Of a DNA stretch of 64,000 bases, positions 1 to 9,040 are shown piece by piece. The stretch is from Nitrosospira sp. Nsp2 (GTDB lineage Bacteria > Pseudomonadota > Gammaproteobacteria > Burkholderiales > Nitrosomonadaceae). Every line of letters begins with the position of its first letter. Within the stretch, counting starts at the first letter, position 1. Below the pieces are notes generated by a model that did not search any database, was not told where the DNA came from, and saw nothing but the letters and a program-made list of their open reading frames with translations. The stretch spans positions 1-64,000 of the forward strand of contig NZ_QAOU01000006.1 in assembly GCF_003050965.1 (NCBI RefSeq), read 5' to 3'. Both the position numbers and the translations under genes were made by a program.

Positions 1-95
1 CCAAATTTGTACCACCTCGAGTCGTACCACAGCGACATGTCGTAATCGCGTCCTCCCGACTTCGCCGTGCTCGACGTTTCATAGGTTGTTGCCAT
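1..95 (-). CDS. amoC: Ammonia monooxygenase subunit C, N-terminal fragment (runs off the window)
   Basis: Read on the minus strand from ATG at 95, the frame gives MATTYETSS... followed by [15 protein letters not shown], which matches from memory the conserved cytoplasmic N-terminus of bacterial AmoC just before its first membrane helix. Only 31 codons lie in the window. An AGGAGA ribosome-binding site sits 8 bases before the ATG. AmoC is a membrane subunit of the copper enzyme that oxidises ammonia to hydroxylamine, the energy source of nitrifiers. Whether this is the first gene of an amoCAB operon or one of the solitary amoC copies known in Nitrosospira cannot be decided here. Confidence 0.9.
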   Translation of the reverse strand, partial: MATTYETSSTAKSGGRDYDMSLWYDSRWYKF

Positions 96-408
96 TTTAA
101 TTTCTCCTGTTGCGTTGATGATCGAGTACTACTTCTTCCTCAGGAAGCGCCCCCTTCCCCTTCTTCCTCCCAGGGTTGCGGCATTTCCCCTCTTTCCTAA
201 TACTGAACCATTACCAATTTAACAACACTAAAATACTGATATCCCCGAAATACCCCTTGAAATACCAATATCAATACCAATGTTACATATACTTTACATA
301 CCCACAACCCTGTAAAGACTATCCGCGAAGATCAACCAAGTCAAGCAGTTTGCGGGCGACGCGCGGCGCTCCGAACGCGCGGGAGCCGCACGCCTGGCCG
401 AATTCGAA
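96..408 (-). promoter_or_regulatory. Intergenic leader between parB and amoC, likely holding the amoC promoter
   Basis: These 313 bases separate the parB stop from amoC and hold no convincing gene. Bases about 195-310 are strongly AT-rich compared with the flanks. Inside them AATACCAAT occurs twice, at 261-269 and 273-281, exactly 12 bases apart. On the minus strand TTTACA (near 311-316) is a possible -35 box, but no good -10 box follows at normal spacing. The amoC ribosome-binding site is at the left end. A long leader is usual for amo transcripts, but the start site cannot be fixed from sequence. Confidence 0.45.
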
Positions 409-1248
409 TTACCAGCGAGACAATATCCCGTCCAGTTGCTCCAGGCTGCTGTAATGGATCACCAGGGTTCCGGCACCTCTTTTCCCCGGTTTTATAACAA
501 CTTGCGCACCAAGCTTCGCAGAAACATCTTCCTGCAGATTTAATAGATCACGGTCGTTTTTGGCACGTCCTTTTGGCTTTGGCGCGGGATGCTCGATCCG
601 GTGTACCAGCCTCTCGGTTTCACGCACGGAAAGCTGTTTATGCGCCACCAGATTAGCGATTTCAATTTGCTTCGCGGGGGGAAGCGAGAGCAGTGCGCGA
701 CCGTGCCCCATATCTATTTTTCCGTCCATTAACAATTCCTGGACGGGCGATGGCAGATTGAGCAATCGTAGAAGATTGGAAACCGCACTCCGGGAACTAC
801 CCAGAGCTTGGCTTGCAGCCTCGTGCGTCATGCCAAACTCCTTTATAAGTCGTTGAATTCCGAGCGCTTCTTCCAGCGGATTGAGATCCTCGCGCTGAAT
901 ATTCTCGATCAGCGACATGGCCAGCACGGCCTCGTCAGGCACTTCGCGAACAAGCGCTGGCACTTCGGAAATCGCCGCAAGCTGTGCTGCCCGCCAGCGC
1001 CGTTCCCCGGCTATGATTTCATAGCGGCCCGCTGAAATAGGGCGGACCAGCACTGGTTGCATGATTCCCTGGGATTTTATCGATTCGGCGAGCTCCGCCA
1101 GCGACTCCTTATCCATGCGCGTGCGCGGTTGATATTTGCCCGGTTGCAACTGCGATAATTTCAAATTCCGCAGCGTCTCGCCTGTCCTGACGTTTTCGTT
1201 CCCCGCCAGCAACGCATCCAATCCCCTGCCCAATCCCTTAGATTTCAT
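409..1248 (-). CDS. parB: Chromosome-partitioning protein ParB
   Basis: 279 residues. After a short N-terminal stretch (MKSKGLGRGLDALL) comes the ParB/Srx domain, with QPRTRMD and the GERRWRA box that binds CTP (residues about 80-86). A helix-turn-helix parS-binding region follows (SQALGSSRSAVSNLLRLLNLP), then a C-terminal dimerisation segment. It loads on parS as a CTP-dependent clamp and works with ParA to segregate the origin. It lies 18 bases after parA, so the two are surely one operon. The ATG at 1248 has AGGAAG upstream. Two parS sites are present in this window, at 4815 and 11832. Confidence 0.97.
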   Translation of the reverse strand: MKSKGLGRGLDALLAGNENVRTGETLRNLKLSQLQPGKYQPRTRMDKESLAELAESIKSQGIMQPVLVRPISAGRYEIIAGERRWRAAQLAAISEVPALVREVPDEAVLAMSLIENIQREDLNPLEEALGIQRLIKEFGMTHEAASQALGSSRSAVSNLLRLLNLPSPVQELLMDGKIDMGHGRALLSLPPAKQIEIANLVAHKQLSVRETERLVHRIEHPAPKPKGRAKNDRDLLNLQEDVSAKLGAQVVIKPGKRGAGTLVIHYSSLEQLDGILSRW

Positions 1249-1266
1249 GATCTTCCTGCTTTACGC

Positions 1267-2079
1267 CTATGCTTCCAGTGTGTTGTCCAAGTCCTGCTGA
1301 AACGGTGCTTCACTAGGGAAATATCGGTTTAACATTTCTCCCGCAAGCGCCAGATAGGCTTGGGTGCCTTTGGATAATTTGTCGTGATAAAGCGCGGGAA
1401 TGCCGAAACTCGGGGCTTCGGCCAATCGGACATTGCGAGGTATCACCGTGCGGTACACCTTTTCGCCGAAGTGCTGCTGCAATTGATCCGACACCTGTTG
1501 GGCTAATATATTGCGCGGGTCAAACATTGTACGCAGCAACCCTTCGATCTCTAGCGCAGGGTTAAGATTTGCCCGCACTTTTTTTATGGTATTGACAAGA
1601 TCGCTTAAGCCCTCGAGAGCATAATACTCGCACTGCATTGGGATCATTACGGCATACGCGGCGCACAGCCCGTTAAGCGTCAACAGATTGAGCGCGGGGG
1701 GGCAATCGATGAGAATAAAATCATAGTTTTGTTCAACATCGTGCAAAGCCTCCTTCAGCCGAGTTTCGCGCCGGGGTAGGTCCACCATCTCTATTTCGGC
1801 GCCCGCCAGTTCACGGTTGGCGGGAATGAGATCGTATTTGCCACTCGTGGAATGCACGCTTACCTCGGCCACGCTCCGGCTCCCGAGCAGCACCTGGTAA
1901 ACGGTATGCGGCAGTGCGCGCTTATCTACGCCACTCCCCATGGTAGCGTTACCCTGCGGGTCAAGGTCAACCAACAGTACCCGACGCTTGGCAGCCGCGA
2001 GGCTCGCTGCCAGATTCACGCTGGTGGTTGTTTTCCCCACGCCGCCTTTTTGATTCGTTATTGCCAGAATTCTCGTCAT
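1267..2079 (-). CDS. parA: Chromosome-partitioning ATPase ParA (Soj)
   Basis: 270 residues, the usual size of chromosomal ParA/Soj. The deviant Walker A motif KGGVGKTT is at residues 10-17, the A' motif VDLDPQGNAT follows at about 38-47, and LIDCPPAL is the Walker B region. It is an ATP-dependent, DNA-binding partner of ParB that positions sister origins on the nucleoid. The start ATG at 2079 has GGAG upstream. It follows rsmG by 81 bases in the usual mnmG-rsmG-parA-parB order. Confidence 0.97.
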   Translation of the reverse strand: MTRILAITNQKGGVGKTTTSVNLAASLAAAKRRVLLVDLDPQGNATMGSGVDKRALPHTVYQVLLGSRSVAEVSVHSTSGKYDLIPANRELAGAEIEMVDLPRRETRLKEALHDVEQNYDFILIDCPPALNLLTLNGLCAAYAVMIPMQCEYYALEGLSDLVNTIKKVRANLNPALEIEGLLRTMFDPRNILAQQVSDQLQQHFGEKVYRTVIPRNVRLAEAPSFGIPALYHDKLSKGTQAYLALAGEMLNRYFPSEAPFQQDLDNTLEA

Positions 2080-2160
2080 CGCTCCGCTCCAGAGACGGCA
2101 ACCCGGGGCTGCCCGGGCTGCTGGACGATGCTCGCCCGTATATCTACCCTGATATCTACG

Positions 2161-2793
2161 CTAGGCCCGCTTAACAATAACCAGATGCCGCTCTGACCCG
2201 AGGCCTGGAACTGCAATAGGTAATATATTCTCCACCACGAACTGGGCCGGCAACTGAGCCAGCTCCTCATGTGGATATAAGCCCTTCATAGCCAGGAGCC
2301 GGCCGCCCCCATCCCCACCCGCACACAAGTGACCCGCCTGCCTGACGAAGTCGGCCAAGTCGGAAAAGGCGCGAGAAACAACAGAATCGAAAGCGGTTGC
2401 CGGATGATAATGCTCGACCCGTTCAGCAGCCACCTCGACATTTTTCAGTTTCAACTCTATTCGCGCCTGTTGCAGAAATGCGGCTTTTTTATGAACGCTT
2501 TCGATCAGTACCACGTGCCACTCCGGCCGCGCCAGCGCTAGAGGGATACCAGGTAACCCCGCGCCGCTGCCGACATCCGCTACCCAGGGCCCGCTGACGT
2601 GCGGTAAGATCGACAGGCTGTCAAGCACGTGTCGAACCAGCATTATTTCCGGCTCACGCAGCGCGGTCAGGTTATGGACACGGTTCCATTTCTGAATCAG
2701 CGCAAGATATTGCAATAACCGGGCTTGGGTTTCGGGAGGGACGGCCTCCCCCAAGTCTGCGATTCCGCCCGCGAGCCGTGCCGCGAGATTCAT
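2161..2793 (-). CDS. rsmG: 16S rRNA (guanine-527-N7) methyltransferase RsmG (GidB)
   Basis: 210 residues, normal for RsmG. The SAM-binding loop [20 protein letters not shown] is near residues 70-90 and is the family hallmark. It methylates N7 of G527 in 16S rRNA; loss of this mark gives low-level streptomycin resistance in other bacteria. The ATG overlaps the mnmG stop by four bases (ATGA), which implies translational coupling and fixes the start. The C-terminus [14 protein letters not shown] fits family members. Confidence 0.96.
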   Translation of the reverse strand: MNLAARLAGGIADLGEAVPPETQARLLQYLALIQKWNRVHNLTALREPEIMLVRHVLDSLSILPHVSGPWVADVGSGAGLPGIPLALARPEWHVVLIESVHKKAAFLQQARIELKLKNVEVAAERVEHYHPATAFDSVVSRAFSDLADFVRQAGHLCAGGDGGGRLLAMKGLYPHEELAQLPAQFVVENILPIAVPGLGSERHLVIVKRA

Positions 2794-4700
2794 GCGCGTT
2801 TCTTGGCAGTGTGGCCGGCAAATCCACGCTTCACGTGCACCAGTAATAAGGAGATGGCGGCCGGGGTGATGCCGGAAATCCTCGACGCCTGTCCTGCTGT
2901 TTCCGGCTTATGCTGGTTCAGTTTTTGCTGCACCTCGCTTGAAAGACCGTTCACAGTACGGTAATCCAGGTCTTGCGGCAAACGAAGGTTCTCATATTGC
3001 GCGTTGCGCGCAACTTCATCCTTTTGGCGCTCGATATAACCGTGATACTTCGCCTGGATTTCGACCTGTTCTGCAACCATCGGGTCAACCACGGGCTCGC
3101 CTGCTCCTGGCAGCGTCATTAAGCTCTCATAGGAAACGCCCGGGCGGCGGAGCAATTCATGCAGCAAATACTCGCGCTCAATCGTTCTGCCCAGCACCTC
3201 CGTCACATCGGCAACGGCTGTAACATCCGAACCAGTTCTCGGCTTGAGCCACACGCTTTTCAAGCGATCTTGCTCACGCACGATTGCCTCCCGTTTAGTA
3301 TCGAAGGCGGTCCAACGCAAGTCATCGACCACTCCAAGCCCGCGTCCTATTTCTGTCAGCCTCAGATCTGCATTGTCTTCGCGGAGCTGTAAGCGATACT
3401 CCGCCCGACTGGTAAACATGCGATAGGGCTCGGTCACGCCCAGGGTAATTAGGTCATCTACCAACACCCCAAGATAAGCTTCATCCCGGCGGGGGCACCA
3501 TGGCTCTCGTTCCTGCGTCTTGAGCGCGGCATTGATGCCTGCCAGCAAGCCCTGCGCGGCAGCTTCTTCATACCCGGTGGTGCCGTTAATTTGCCCGGCA
3601 AAAAACAACCCATCGATCGCCTTCGTCTCAAGCGAGCTTTTCAGTCCCCGTGGATCAAAATAGTCGTATTCGATGGCATAGCCCGGCCTGGTGATATGCG
3701 CGTTTTCAAGCCCCCTGATGGAACGCACCACTTCAACCTGCATGTCAAACGGCAGGCTCGTGGAGATTCCGTTAGGATACACCTCATGAGTGTCAAGGCC
3801 TTCCGGCTCAAGGAAAATCTGATGCGATTCCTTGGCGGAGAAACGCACGACCTTATCCTCGATAGAGGGGCAATAACGCGGCCCAACGCCTTCAATTGCG
3901 CCGGTGAACAGCGGCGAACGATCCAAACCTTTGCGGATAACGTCATGTGTGCGATTGTTGGTATGCGTAATCCAGCACGGCAGTTGACGTGGATGCTGCG
4001 CGGCGCTACCCATAAAAGAAAACACCGGGAGCGGAGTATCTCCGGGCTGTTCGATCACCGCTGAATAATCGATGCTGCGACCGTCAATGCGCGGGGGAGT
4101 GCCCGTTTTCAATCGTCCCACCGGCAGTCTCATTTCGCGCAATCGCGCAGCCAGGCTGACGGAGGGTGGGTCTCCGGCCCGGCCTGCCTGGAAATTGACA
4201 GATCCGACATGCGCGAGCCCTGCCAGAAATGTGCCGGCAGTGAGCACCACTGCTCTTGCACGGAACGTTATCCCCAACTGTGTAACGACGCCAGTGACGC
4301 GGTCGCCTTCGAGCACGAGGTCGTCTACCGACTGCTGGAACAGCCAGAGGTTGGGCTGGTTCTCGACGCGGCGGCGAATTGCCTGGCGGTAAAGCACGCG
4401 ATCGGCCTGCGCGCGTGTCGCACGCACTGCGGGCCCTTTGCGCGAGTTCAATATGCGGAACTGTATTCCCGCCTCATCGGCCGCGGCGGCCATCGCGCCC
4501 CCCAAGGCGTCTACCTCTTTGACGAGATGCCCTTTGCCAATACCGCCGATCGACGGATTGCATGACATCTGCCCCAGCGTTTCGATATTATGGGTCAGCA
4601 ATAAGGTTTTTTGCCCCATACGGGCAGCGGCAAGGGCCGCCTCGGTGCCGGCGTGGCCGCCACCAATTACGATTACGTCGAAATGGTCAGGAAAAGTCAC
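2790..4700 (-). CDS. mnmG: tRNA uridine-5-carboxymethylaminomethyl modification enzyme MnmG (GidA)
   Basis: 636 residues. The N-terminal FAD-binding dinucleotide fold reads [17 protein letters not shown]. GidA signatures [23 protein letters not shown] (residues about 46-68) and [20 protein letters not shown] (about 370-389) are present. With MnmE it forms the complex that installs the cmnm5 group at U34 of certain tRNAs, using FAD, folate and glycine. The gene leads the mnmG-rsmG-parA-parB operon, and a perfect parS site lies upstream of it at 4815-4830. The family assignment is not in doubt. Confidence 0.97.
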   Translation of the reverse strand: MTFPDHFDVIVIGGGHAGTEAALAAARMGQKTLLLTHNIETLGQMSCNPSIGGIGKGHLVKEVDALGGAMAAAADEAGIQFRILNSRKGPAVRATRAQADRVLYRQAIRRRVENQPNLWLFQQSVDDLVLEGDRVTGVVTQLGITFRARAVVLTAGTFLAGLAHVGSVNFQAGRAGDPPSVSLAARLREMRLPVGRLKTGTPPRIDGRSIDYSAVIEQPGDTPLPVFSFMGSAAQHPRQLPCWITHTNNRTHDVIRKGLDRSPLFTGAIEGVGPRYCPSIEDKVVRFSAKESHQIFLEPEGLDTHEVYPNGISTSLPFDMQVEVVRSIRGLENAHITRPGYAIEYDYFDPRGLKSSLETKAIDGLFFAGQINGTTGYEEAAAQGLLAGINAALKTQEREPWCPRRDEAYLGVLVDDLITLGVTEPYRMFTSRAEYRLQLREDNADLRLTEIGRGLGVVDDLRWTAFDTKREAIVREQDRLKSVWLKPRTGSDVTAVADVTEVLGRTIEREYLLHELLRRPGVSYESLMTLPGAGEPVVDPMVAEQVEIQAKYHGYIERQKDEVARNAQYENLRLPQDLDYRTVNGLSSEVQQKLNQHKPETAGQASRISGITPAAISLLLVHVKRGFAGHTAKKRA

Positions 4701-4814
4701 CCTAAACTGGCCGGTTGGGCCGCGGTGTTGAAAGGCGGGATTCTACGGTAAAACGCCGGGTTGTGTAAGTGCAGGGCGAGGGGACCTGCGAACGCCTGGA
4801 GGCTGCGCGCCGAA

Positions 4815-4830
4815 TGTTTCACGTGAAACA
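4815..4830. promoter_or_regulatory. parS centromere site, perfect 16-bp palindrome
   Basis: TGTTTCACGTGAAACA is the exact consensus parS palindrome bound by ParB. It lies in the spacer between the mnmG start and the mnmE stop, about 4 kb from dnaA. A second copy is at 11832-11845. Finding parS near the origin and close to parAB is the norm in bacteria. Confidence 0.95.
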
Positions 4831-4946
4831 ATCTACCTCCCGGCAAATAGCCGATGAACATTCAAACCCGATAAATCAATACTGTTCAGCCGCTGCCAGC
4901 GGCACAGCTCAACGCCGCCCTGAACGCGCGGACCCGAGCGCAGCGC

Positions 4947-6302
4947 CTATTTGCCGATGCAGAATCGGGAAAATATCTCCCCCAGCAAATCGTCCGCGCT
5001 GAATTCGCCTGTAATGGAAGAAAGGCTTTTCTGTGCCAGCCTTAACTCTTCCGCGAGCAAATCGAGCTGAACTGCTTGTCCCGCCAGGCTAGCGGCATTC
5101 TTCAGATACGCGCCAGCGTCCGTCAATGCGTACAGGTGCCGCTGGCGGGCCATGAATATGCCTTCGCCCGACGCGTGCGGCTGCCAACCTGCCGTTCCCA
5201 GAAGTTTTTTGCGCAGCTCTTCAACCCCCAAGCCGGTCTTGGCGGAGACATAAACAGCTGATCCTACCTCCGGCACTTCGGTATGAGGCGGTGCTGGCTC
5301 CAGGTCGATTTTGTTGTAAACACAAATGATTGGCAGGTTAGAGGGCAACTCTCCCAGAATTCCCCTGTCTTCCGCCGTGATACCCCTCCGGCTGTCCATT
5401 ATCAGCAGAATCAGGTTTGCTTTGCTAATGGCTTCGCGGGTGCGCGCCATGCCAATCTTTTCAACAGCGTCCTGGGTATCCCTTAACCCAGCGGTATCGA
5501 CCACATGCACCGGAACCCCTTCTATCTCGATGGTCTCGCGGATAGCGTCCCGAGTGGTGCCCGGTATTTCGGTCACAATGGCCGTTTCTTCGCGGGTTAG
5601 CCGGTTCAAAAGGCTTGATTTCCCCACGTTCGGCTGCCCCACCAGGACCACCCGTACGCCTTCGCGCAACAGGCTTCCCTGCATGGCTGACGTGAGCACG
5701 TGCTCAACCTGAGCCCGTATTTCTTCCAGTCTGCCCTGTAAATCCCCTTGCCCAGCGGACTCTATTTCTTCTTCCGGAAAATCCAGGGAGGCCTCGACAA
5801 GCATGCGCAGGGTGGTAAGCGCTTCCACCAGGTTACGAACAGCATTGGAAAAGTCGCCTTGCAGGGATCGCATGGCGCAGCGCGCTGCTTCACTTGTGCT
5901 GGCATCGATAATATCCGCCACGCTCTCGGCCTGGGCAAGATCTAGCTTGTTGTTGAGGAACGCGCGTAAAGTGAATTCGCCCGGTTGCGCCAGGCGTGCC
6001 CCTGCAGAAAGACAGCTGGACAATAGCAGATTCATTACCGCCGGGCCGCCATGACCCTGCAATTCCAGTACATCTTCGCCGGTGTAGGAGTAAGGCGCAG
6101 GAAAATAAAGCACAATTCCCTGATCAATGACCAGGCCGGCTTCATCGAGAAATTTACTGAGCGTCGCCTGACGAGGCGGGGGCAGAGAGCCCGTGATTTT
6201 CAGGGCGAGTGATCCCAGACTTCCACCTGAAACGCGAACTACGCCGATGCCGCCTCTCCCGGGGGGAGTGGCGATCGCGGCAATGATGTCAGAGTTCACC
6301 AT
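4947..6302 (-). CDS. mnmE: tRNA modification GTPase MnmE (TrmE)
   Basis: 451 residues: an N-terminal folate-binding domain, then a G domain with GQPNVGKSS (P-loop, about 223-231), TTRD and DTAG, inserted in a helical domain. It ends in the C-terminal CIGK motif with Cys448, needed for activity. It is the GTPase partner of MnmG in cmnm5U34 synthesis. It sits between yidC and mnmG on the same strand. The ATG at 6302 gives MVNSDIIAAIATPPGRGGIG, a typical MnmE start. Confidence 0.97.
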   Translation of the reverse strand: MVNSDIIAAIATPPGRGGIGVVRVSGGSLGSLALKITGSLPPPRQATLSKFLDEAGLVIDQGIVLYFPAPYSYTGEDVLELQGHGGPAVMNLLLSSCLSAGARLAQPGEFTLRAFLNNKLDLAQAESVADIIDASTSEAARCAMRSLQGDFSNAVRNLVEALTTLRMLVEASLDFPEEEIESAGQGDLQGRLEEIRAQVEHVLTSAMQGSLLREGVRVVLVGQPNVGKSSLLNRLTREETAIVTEIPGTTRDAIRETIEIEGVPVHVVDTAGLRDTQDAVEKIGMARTREAISKANLILLIMDSRRGITAEDRGILGELPSNLPIICVYNKIDLEPAPPHTEVPEVGSAVYVSAKTGLGVEELRKKLLGTAGWQPHASGEGIFMARQRHLYALTDAGAYLKNAASLAGQAVQLDLLAEELRLAQKSLSSITGEFSADDLLGEIFSRFCIGK

Positions 6303-6395
6303 TCTAATACCTGAATGGGTAATCCTTCAGGCGCAGCACAGGCGCAATTCAGGCGCTTCGGCAAATTTGCCGTGAGGTGAGGAGCTTCCGCCGTT

Positions 6396-8093
6396 TCAGC
6401 CAGCTTTCTTCTTGCCCGCGGTCAATGCGGCATTCTCTATCATGCGCGTGATCTGCCACTGCTGAGCGATGGAAAGCACGTTATTCACCAGAGAATACAG
6501 CACCAAGCCCGCCGGGAAGAAGAAAAAGAATACGCTGAAGGCGAACGGCATGATCTGCATTACTTTCTGCTGGATGGGGTCGGCCGCGGGCGGGCTGAGC
6601 TTCGATTGCACAAACATGGAAATGCCCATCAATATCGGCAGTACAAAATAAGGATCGGGCGACGACATGTCTTCTATCCACAAGGCAAATGGCGCATACC
6701 GCAATTCCACGCTCGCAAGCAGTACCCAATATAACGAAATGAACACCGGGATCTGAACCAATATCGGTAGACAGCCCCCCATCGGGTTGATTTTTTCCGT
6801 CTTGTAAAAATCCATCATCGCCTGATGCATGCGTTGACGGTCATTGCCGTGCTGCTCGCGCAAACGCTGAAGCTTGGGCGTAACCAGGCGTAATTTCGCC
6901 ATTGAGCGGTAGCCCGCCGCGGACAATGGGAAAAAGGCCAGCTTGACCGACATTGTGAGCAGAATGATGGCCACACCCCAGTTCCCTGTCCAGGAATGGT
7001 AGAACGACAACAACCAGAACAGCGGCGCTCCAATTACCGTCAGCCAGCCATAATCCACCGTGAGGTCGAGCCCTGGCGCAATGGAGGCCAGCTTGCTCTG
7101 TTCCTCCGGCCCGGCATAGAGCGGCACGGTTATCCTGACGGTGCTCCCGGGTTCAACGACGCCTACCGGCACGATCACGCCGGCGGAATATTCATTCTCG
7201 CCCAGGCGCTTAGCATAGTACTCGCGCGGCAGTTTGTCCTCGGGCAGCCAGGCGGTGAGAAAATAATGCTGCAGCATCGCTATCCAGCCATTATCGGCAT
7301 TCTTCGGATAGGTCGCGTTGCCCTTGTCCAACGCCGAAAACTCTATTTTCTTGAATTTTTCCTGCTCGGTATAAAGCGCGGCGCCGGTATAGGTCGGGAT
7401 CATGAAAACCGAACCCACCGGGGGCTGGCTGTCGCGGAGCATCTGAAAATAGGAAAAAGGCTGGATCGCAGTAGCGCGCTGGTTGGAAACCTCAAAGCTC
7501 ACGTCGATCAGGTAGCTTCCGCGGTGAAACGTATAAACCTTAGTCACCCGCACCCCGTCGTTTTCAGGCGCTGCCAGCCGTACCTCGATCTTGTCGGCGC
7601 CAGCTGCCAGCTCATACGTTCCCTGCTCCGCTGTGTAGTGCGTCTTATGACTGGGCAGGCCTTCTCCGATCAGCCCCGATTGCGCCACGTAGATGTGGTC
7701 GCTTCGACTTTGCAACAGCGCGAATGGCTTGCTTTTATCTTCCTTATCCGGATGATCCAGTAACTCAAGACGACGAAGATCGCCCCCCGCGGTACTGATT
7801 TCCGCCATCACCATGTCGGTCTTGACAATGATTTTCTCGCCGGATTCCAGCTTCCCGCTCACTTTGGGAGCCCCATTATCCACGGGGCTCTCGCCCTGAC
7901 CGGGCGGAGCTGAAGCCAGTTTTTCCCCTGGGACTGGCGTATCGGGCTGTGACCCTGGCTGGTTACCCGATCCCTGAGTAGCAGACGTTGTGGAAGCCGG
8001 GGATGGCGGGCGCTGTTCTTTCTGCCACGCATCCCAAAGAAATAACATCGAGGTGGAAAAGATTAGAAAAAGTACGAGTTTTTGTGTATCCAT
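6396..8093 (-). CDS. yidC: Membrane protein insertase YidC (Oxa1 family)
   Basis: 565 residues, the long Gram-negative form. A first membrane helix (residues about 5-21) is followed by a proline/serine/glycine-rich linker and the large periplasmic P1 domain. The conserved insertase core with several helices lies at the C-terminal end (about 350-550), including the FPLSAAGYRSMAKLR cytoplasmic hairpin and INPMGGCLPILVQIPVFISLY. It inserts and folds inner-membrane proteins with or without SecYEG. It lies in the standard rpmH-rnpA-yidD-yidC-mnmE order. The lysine-rich tail AGKKKAG is common and may contact ribosomes. Confidence 0.97.
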   Translation of the reverse strand: MDTQKLVLFLIFSTSMLFLWDAWQKEQRPPSPASTTSATQGSGNQPGSQPDTPVPGEKLASAPPGQGESPVDNGAPKVSGKLESGEKIIVKTDMVMAEISTAGGDLRRLELLDHPDKEDKSKPFALLQSRSDHIYVAQSGLIGEGLPSHKTHYTAEQGTYELAAGADKIEVRLAAPENDGVRVTKVYTFHRGSYLIDVSFEVSNQRATAIQPFSYFQMLRDSQPPVGSVFMIPTYTGAALYTEQEKFKKIEFSALDKGNATYPKNADNGWIAMLQHYFLTAWLPEDKLPREYYAKRLGENEYSAGVIVPVGVVEPGSTVRITVPLYAGPEEQSKLASIAPGLDLTVDYGWLTVIGAPLFWLLSFYHSWTGNWGVAIILLTMSVKLAFFPLSAAGYRSMAKLRLVTPKLQRLREQHGNDRQRMHQAMMDFYKTEKINPMGGCLPILVQIPVFISLYWVLLASVELRYAPFALWIEDMSSPDPYFVLPILMGISMFVQSKLSPPAADPIQQKVMQIMPFAFSVFFFFFPAGLVLYSLVNNVLSIAQQWQITRMIENAALTAGKKKAG

Positions 8094-8164
8094 CTTGCAT
8101 CGCGAATTTGTTTTTGACGGTACGACTGAACGTACGAAGGTTATTTGAGGCCTGACTACGGCTT

Positions 8165-8374
8165 CTATGGTACAGGGTCATGTCCACCACGATTCCAGGG
8201 ATTGCAGCGCAATATTCTCCACGCGCTCAGTAATACTCCGCGAACCACCCCATGTCTGGTAAGTGCTTCACATGCGTAGTGTGAACAGGACGGACTGAAG
8301 CGGCAAGACAGCCCGAAAAAAGGGCTCAGGCAATACTGATAAAGCTTGATCAGACCTATAATTATCCGCGACAT
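8165..8374 (-). CDS. yidD: Membrane protein insertion efficiency factor YidD
   Basis: 69 residues matching the small UPF0161/YidD family: LIKLYQYCLSPFFGLSCRF, the cysteine-bearing SPSCSHYACEAL and the NPWNRGGHDPVP ending. YidD is a membrane-associated helper of YidC-dependent insertion. The gene overlaps the 3' end of rnpA by 13 bases and precedes yidC by 71 bases, so all three are expected to be co-transcribed. Confidence 0.95.
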   Translation of the reverse strand: MSRIIIGLIKLYQYCLSPFFGLSCRFSPSCSHYACEALTRHGVVRGVLLSAWRILRCNPWNRGGHDPVP

Positions 8375-8721
8375 CGCTGCAATTGAACCATGAGCCGTTC
8401 CGCTTCTCCCGCTATATTCAACGAGTTGCTGTGGCTGAGGCGGTTGCGCAAGCGAACCACTATGTCCAGCCCGGTCAAGTCCCCCTGGCGAGCTCGAAAT
8501 ACTTCTCGCAGCAAGCGCTTCACCCTGTTGCGATTTACGGCCAGTCGCTCGATTTTACCCGCGACAACCACTCCCAGTCTGGAGTGCGACAGATTATTGG
8601 GTTTAGCGAAGATCTGTAGAAACTCGCTGCTTGCAGAACACCTGAATCTAATAACCGAGGAGAACTCTTCTGCTTTGCGCAAGCGGTGAGTTTTTGGAAA
8701 GCGAATAGTGAAACTCCTCAA
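8362..8721 (-). CDS. rnpA: Ribonuclease P protein component RnpA
   Basis: 119 residues with the RnpA signature RNRVKRLLREVFRARQ (about 63-78) and a basic N-terminal part (RFPKTHRLRKAEEF). It binds the catalytic RNA of RNase P and helps 5' maturation of tRNAs. The start is unclear: no ATG exists in the right place. The frame opens with TTG at 8721, which overlaps the GAGGAG that looks like its own ribosome-binding site. An ATT codon about 7 bases after that site (5 codons into the frame) is an unusual alternative. It follows rpmH by 14 bases. Confidence 0.94.
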   Translation of the reverse strand: MRSFTIRFPKTHRLRKAEEFSSVIRFRCSASSEFLQIFAKPNNLSHSRLGVVVAGKIERLAVNRNRVKRLLREVFRARQGDLTGLDIVVRLRNRLSHSNSLNIAGEAERLMVQLQRCRG

Positions 8722-8735
8722 TAAATTACGCTGCG

Positions 8736-8870
8736 TCAGACTCCCAGACGAACACGCCCTTTCGCCCGACGAGCCCGAATAACAGCCGCGCCGCCGGAAG
8801 TCTTCATTCGAACTCGAAAACCATGAGTTCGCTTTCTTCGCGTCACGGATGGTTGGTAAGTGCGTTTCAT
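8736..8870 (-). CDS. rpmH: 50S ribosomal protein L34
   Basis: The 44-codon frame from ATG at 8870 reads [14 protein letters not shown]... and ends [10 protein letters not shown], the canonical L34. It is a very basic large-subunit protein and the normal neighbour of rnpA and dnaA. It is transcribed away from dnaA, so the 170-base spacer to dnaA is a divergent promoter region. It is the first gene of the rpmH-rnpA-yidD-yidC run. Confidence 0.97.
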   Translation of the reverse strand: MKRTYQPSVTRRKRTHGFRVRMKTSGGAAVIRARRAKGRVRLGV

Positions 8871-8954
8871 CGTTTTCCCCTGTGCGTCATAAATAAAACT
8901 CGGCATTACAACTCTTTACGAAGGCTGATGTCAACCGATATTTTTTCCCGCCCC

Positions 8955-8963
8955 TGTGGATAA
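8955..8963 (-). promoter_or_regulatory. Consensus DnaA box in the rpmH-dnaA spacer
   Basis: TGTGGATAA is the reverse complement of the R1-type DnaA box TTATCCACA, with no mismatch. It lies 77 bases before the dnaA ATG, within the divergent rpmH/dnaA promoter region. It may serve dnaA autoregulation, origin function or both. I see no second consensus box in this spacer. Confidence 0.75.
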
Positions 8964-9040
8964 GTCGTCTCGAACGGTCTAGAATATGTTTCCCGCGCAG
9001 CCGAATCTCCGTCCCGTTCGCCTAACAAGTCATTACGATC

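Noticed and set aside
176-454. Plus-strand frame of 92 codons in the amoC/parB spacer
   Set aside because: It overlaps the 3' end of parB, has low-complexity Tyr/Gln-rich content from AT-rich DNA, and lacks a ribosome-binding site.
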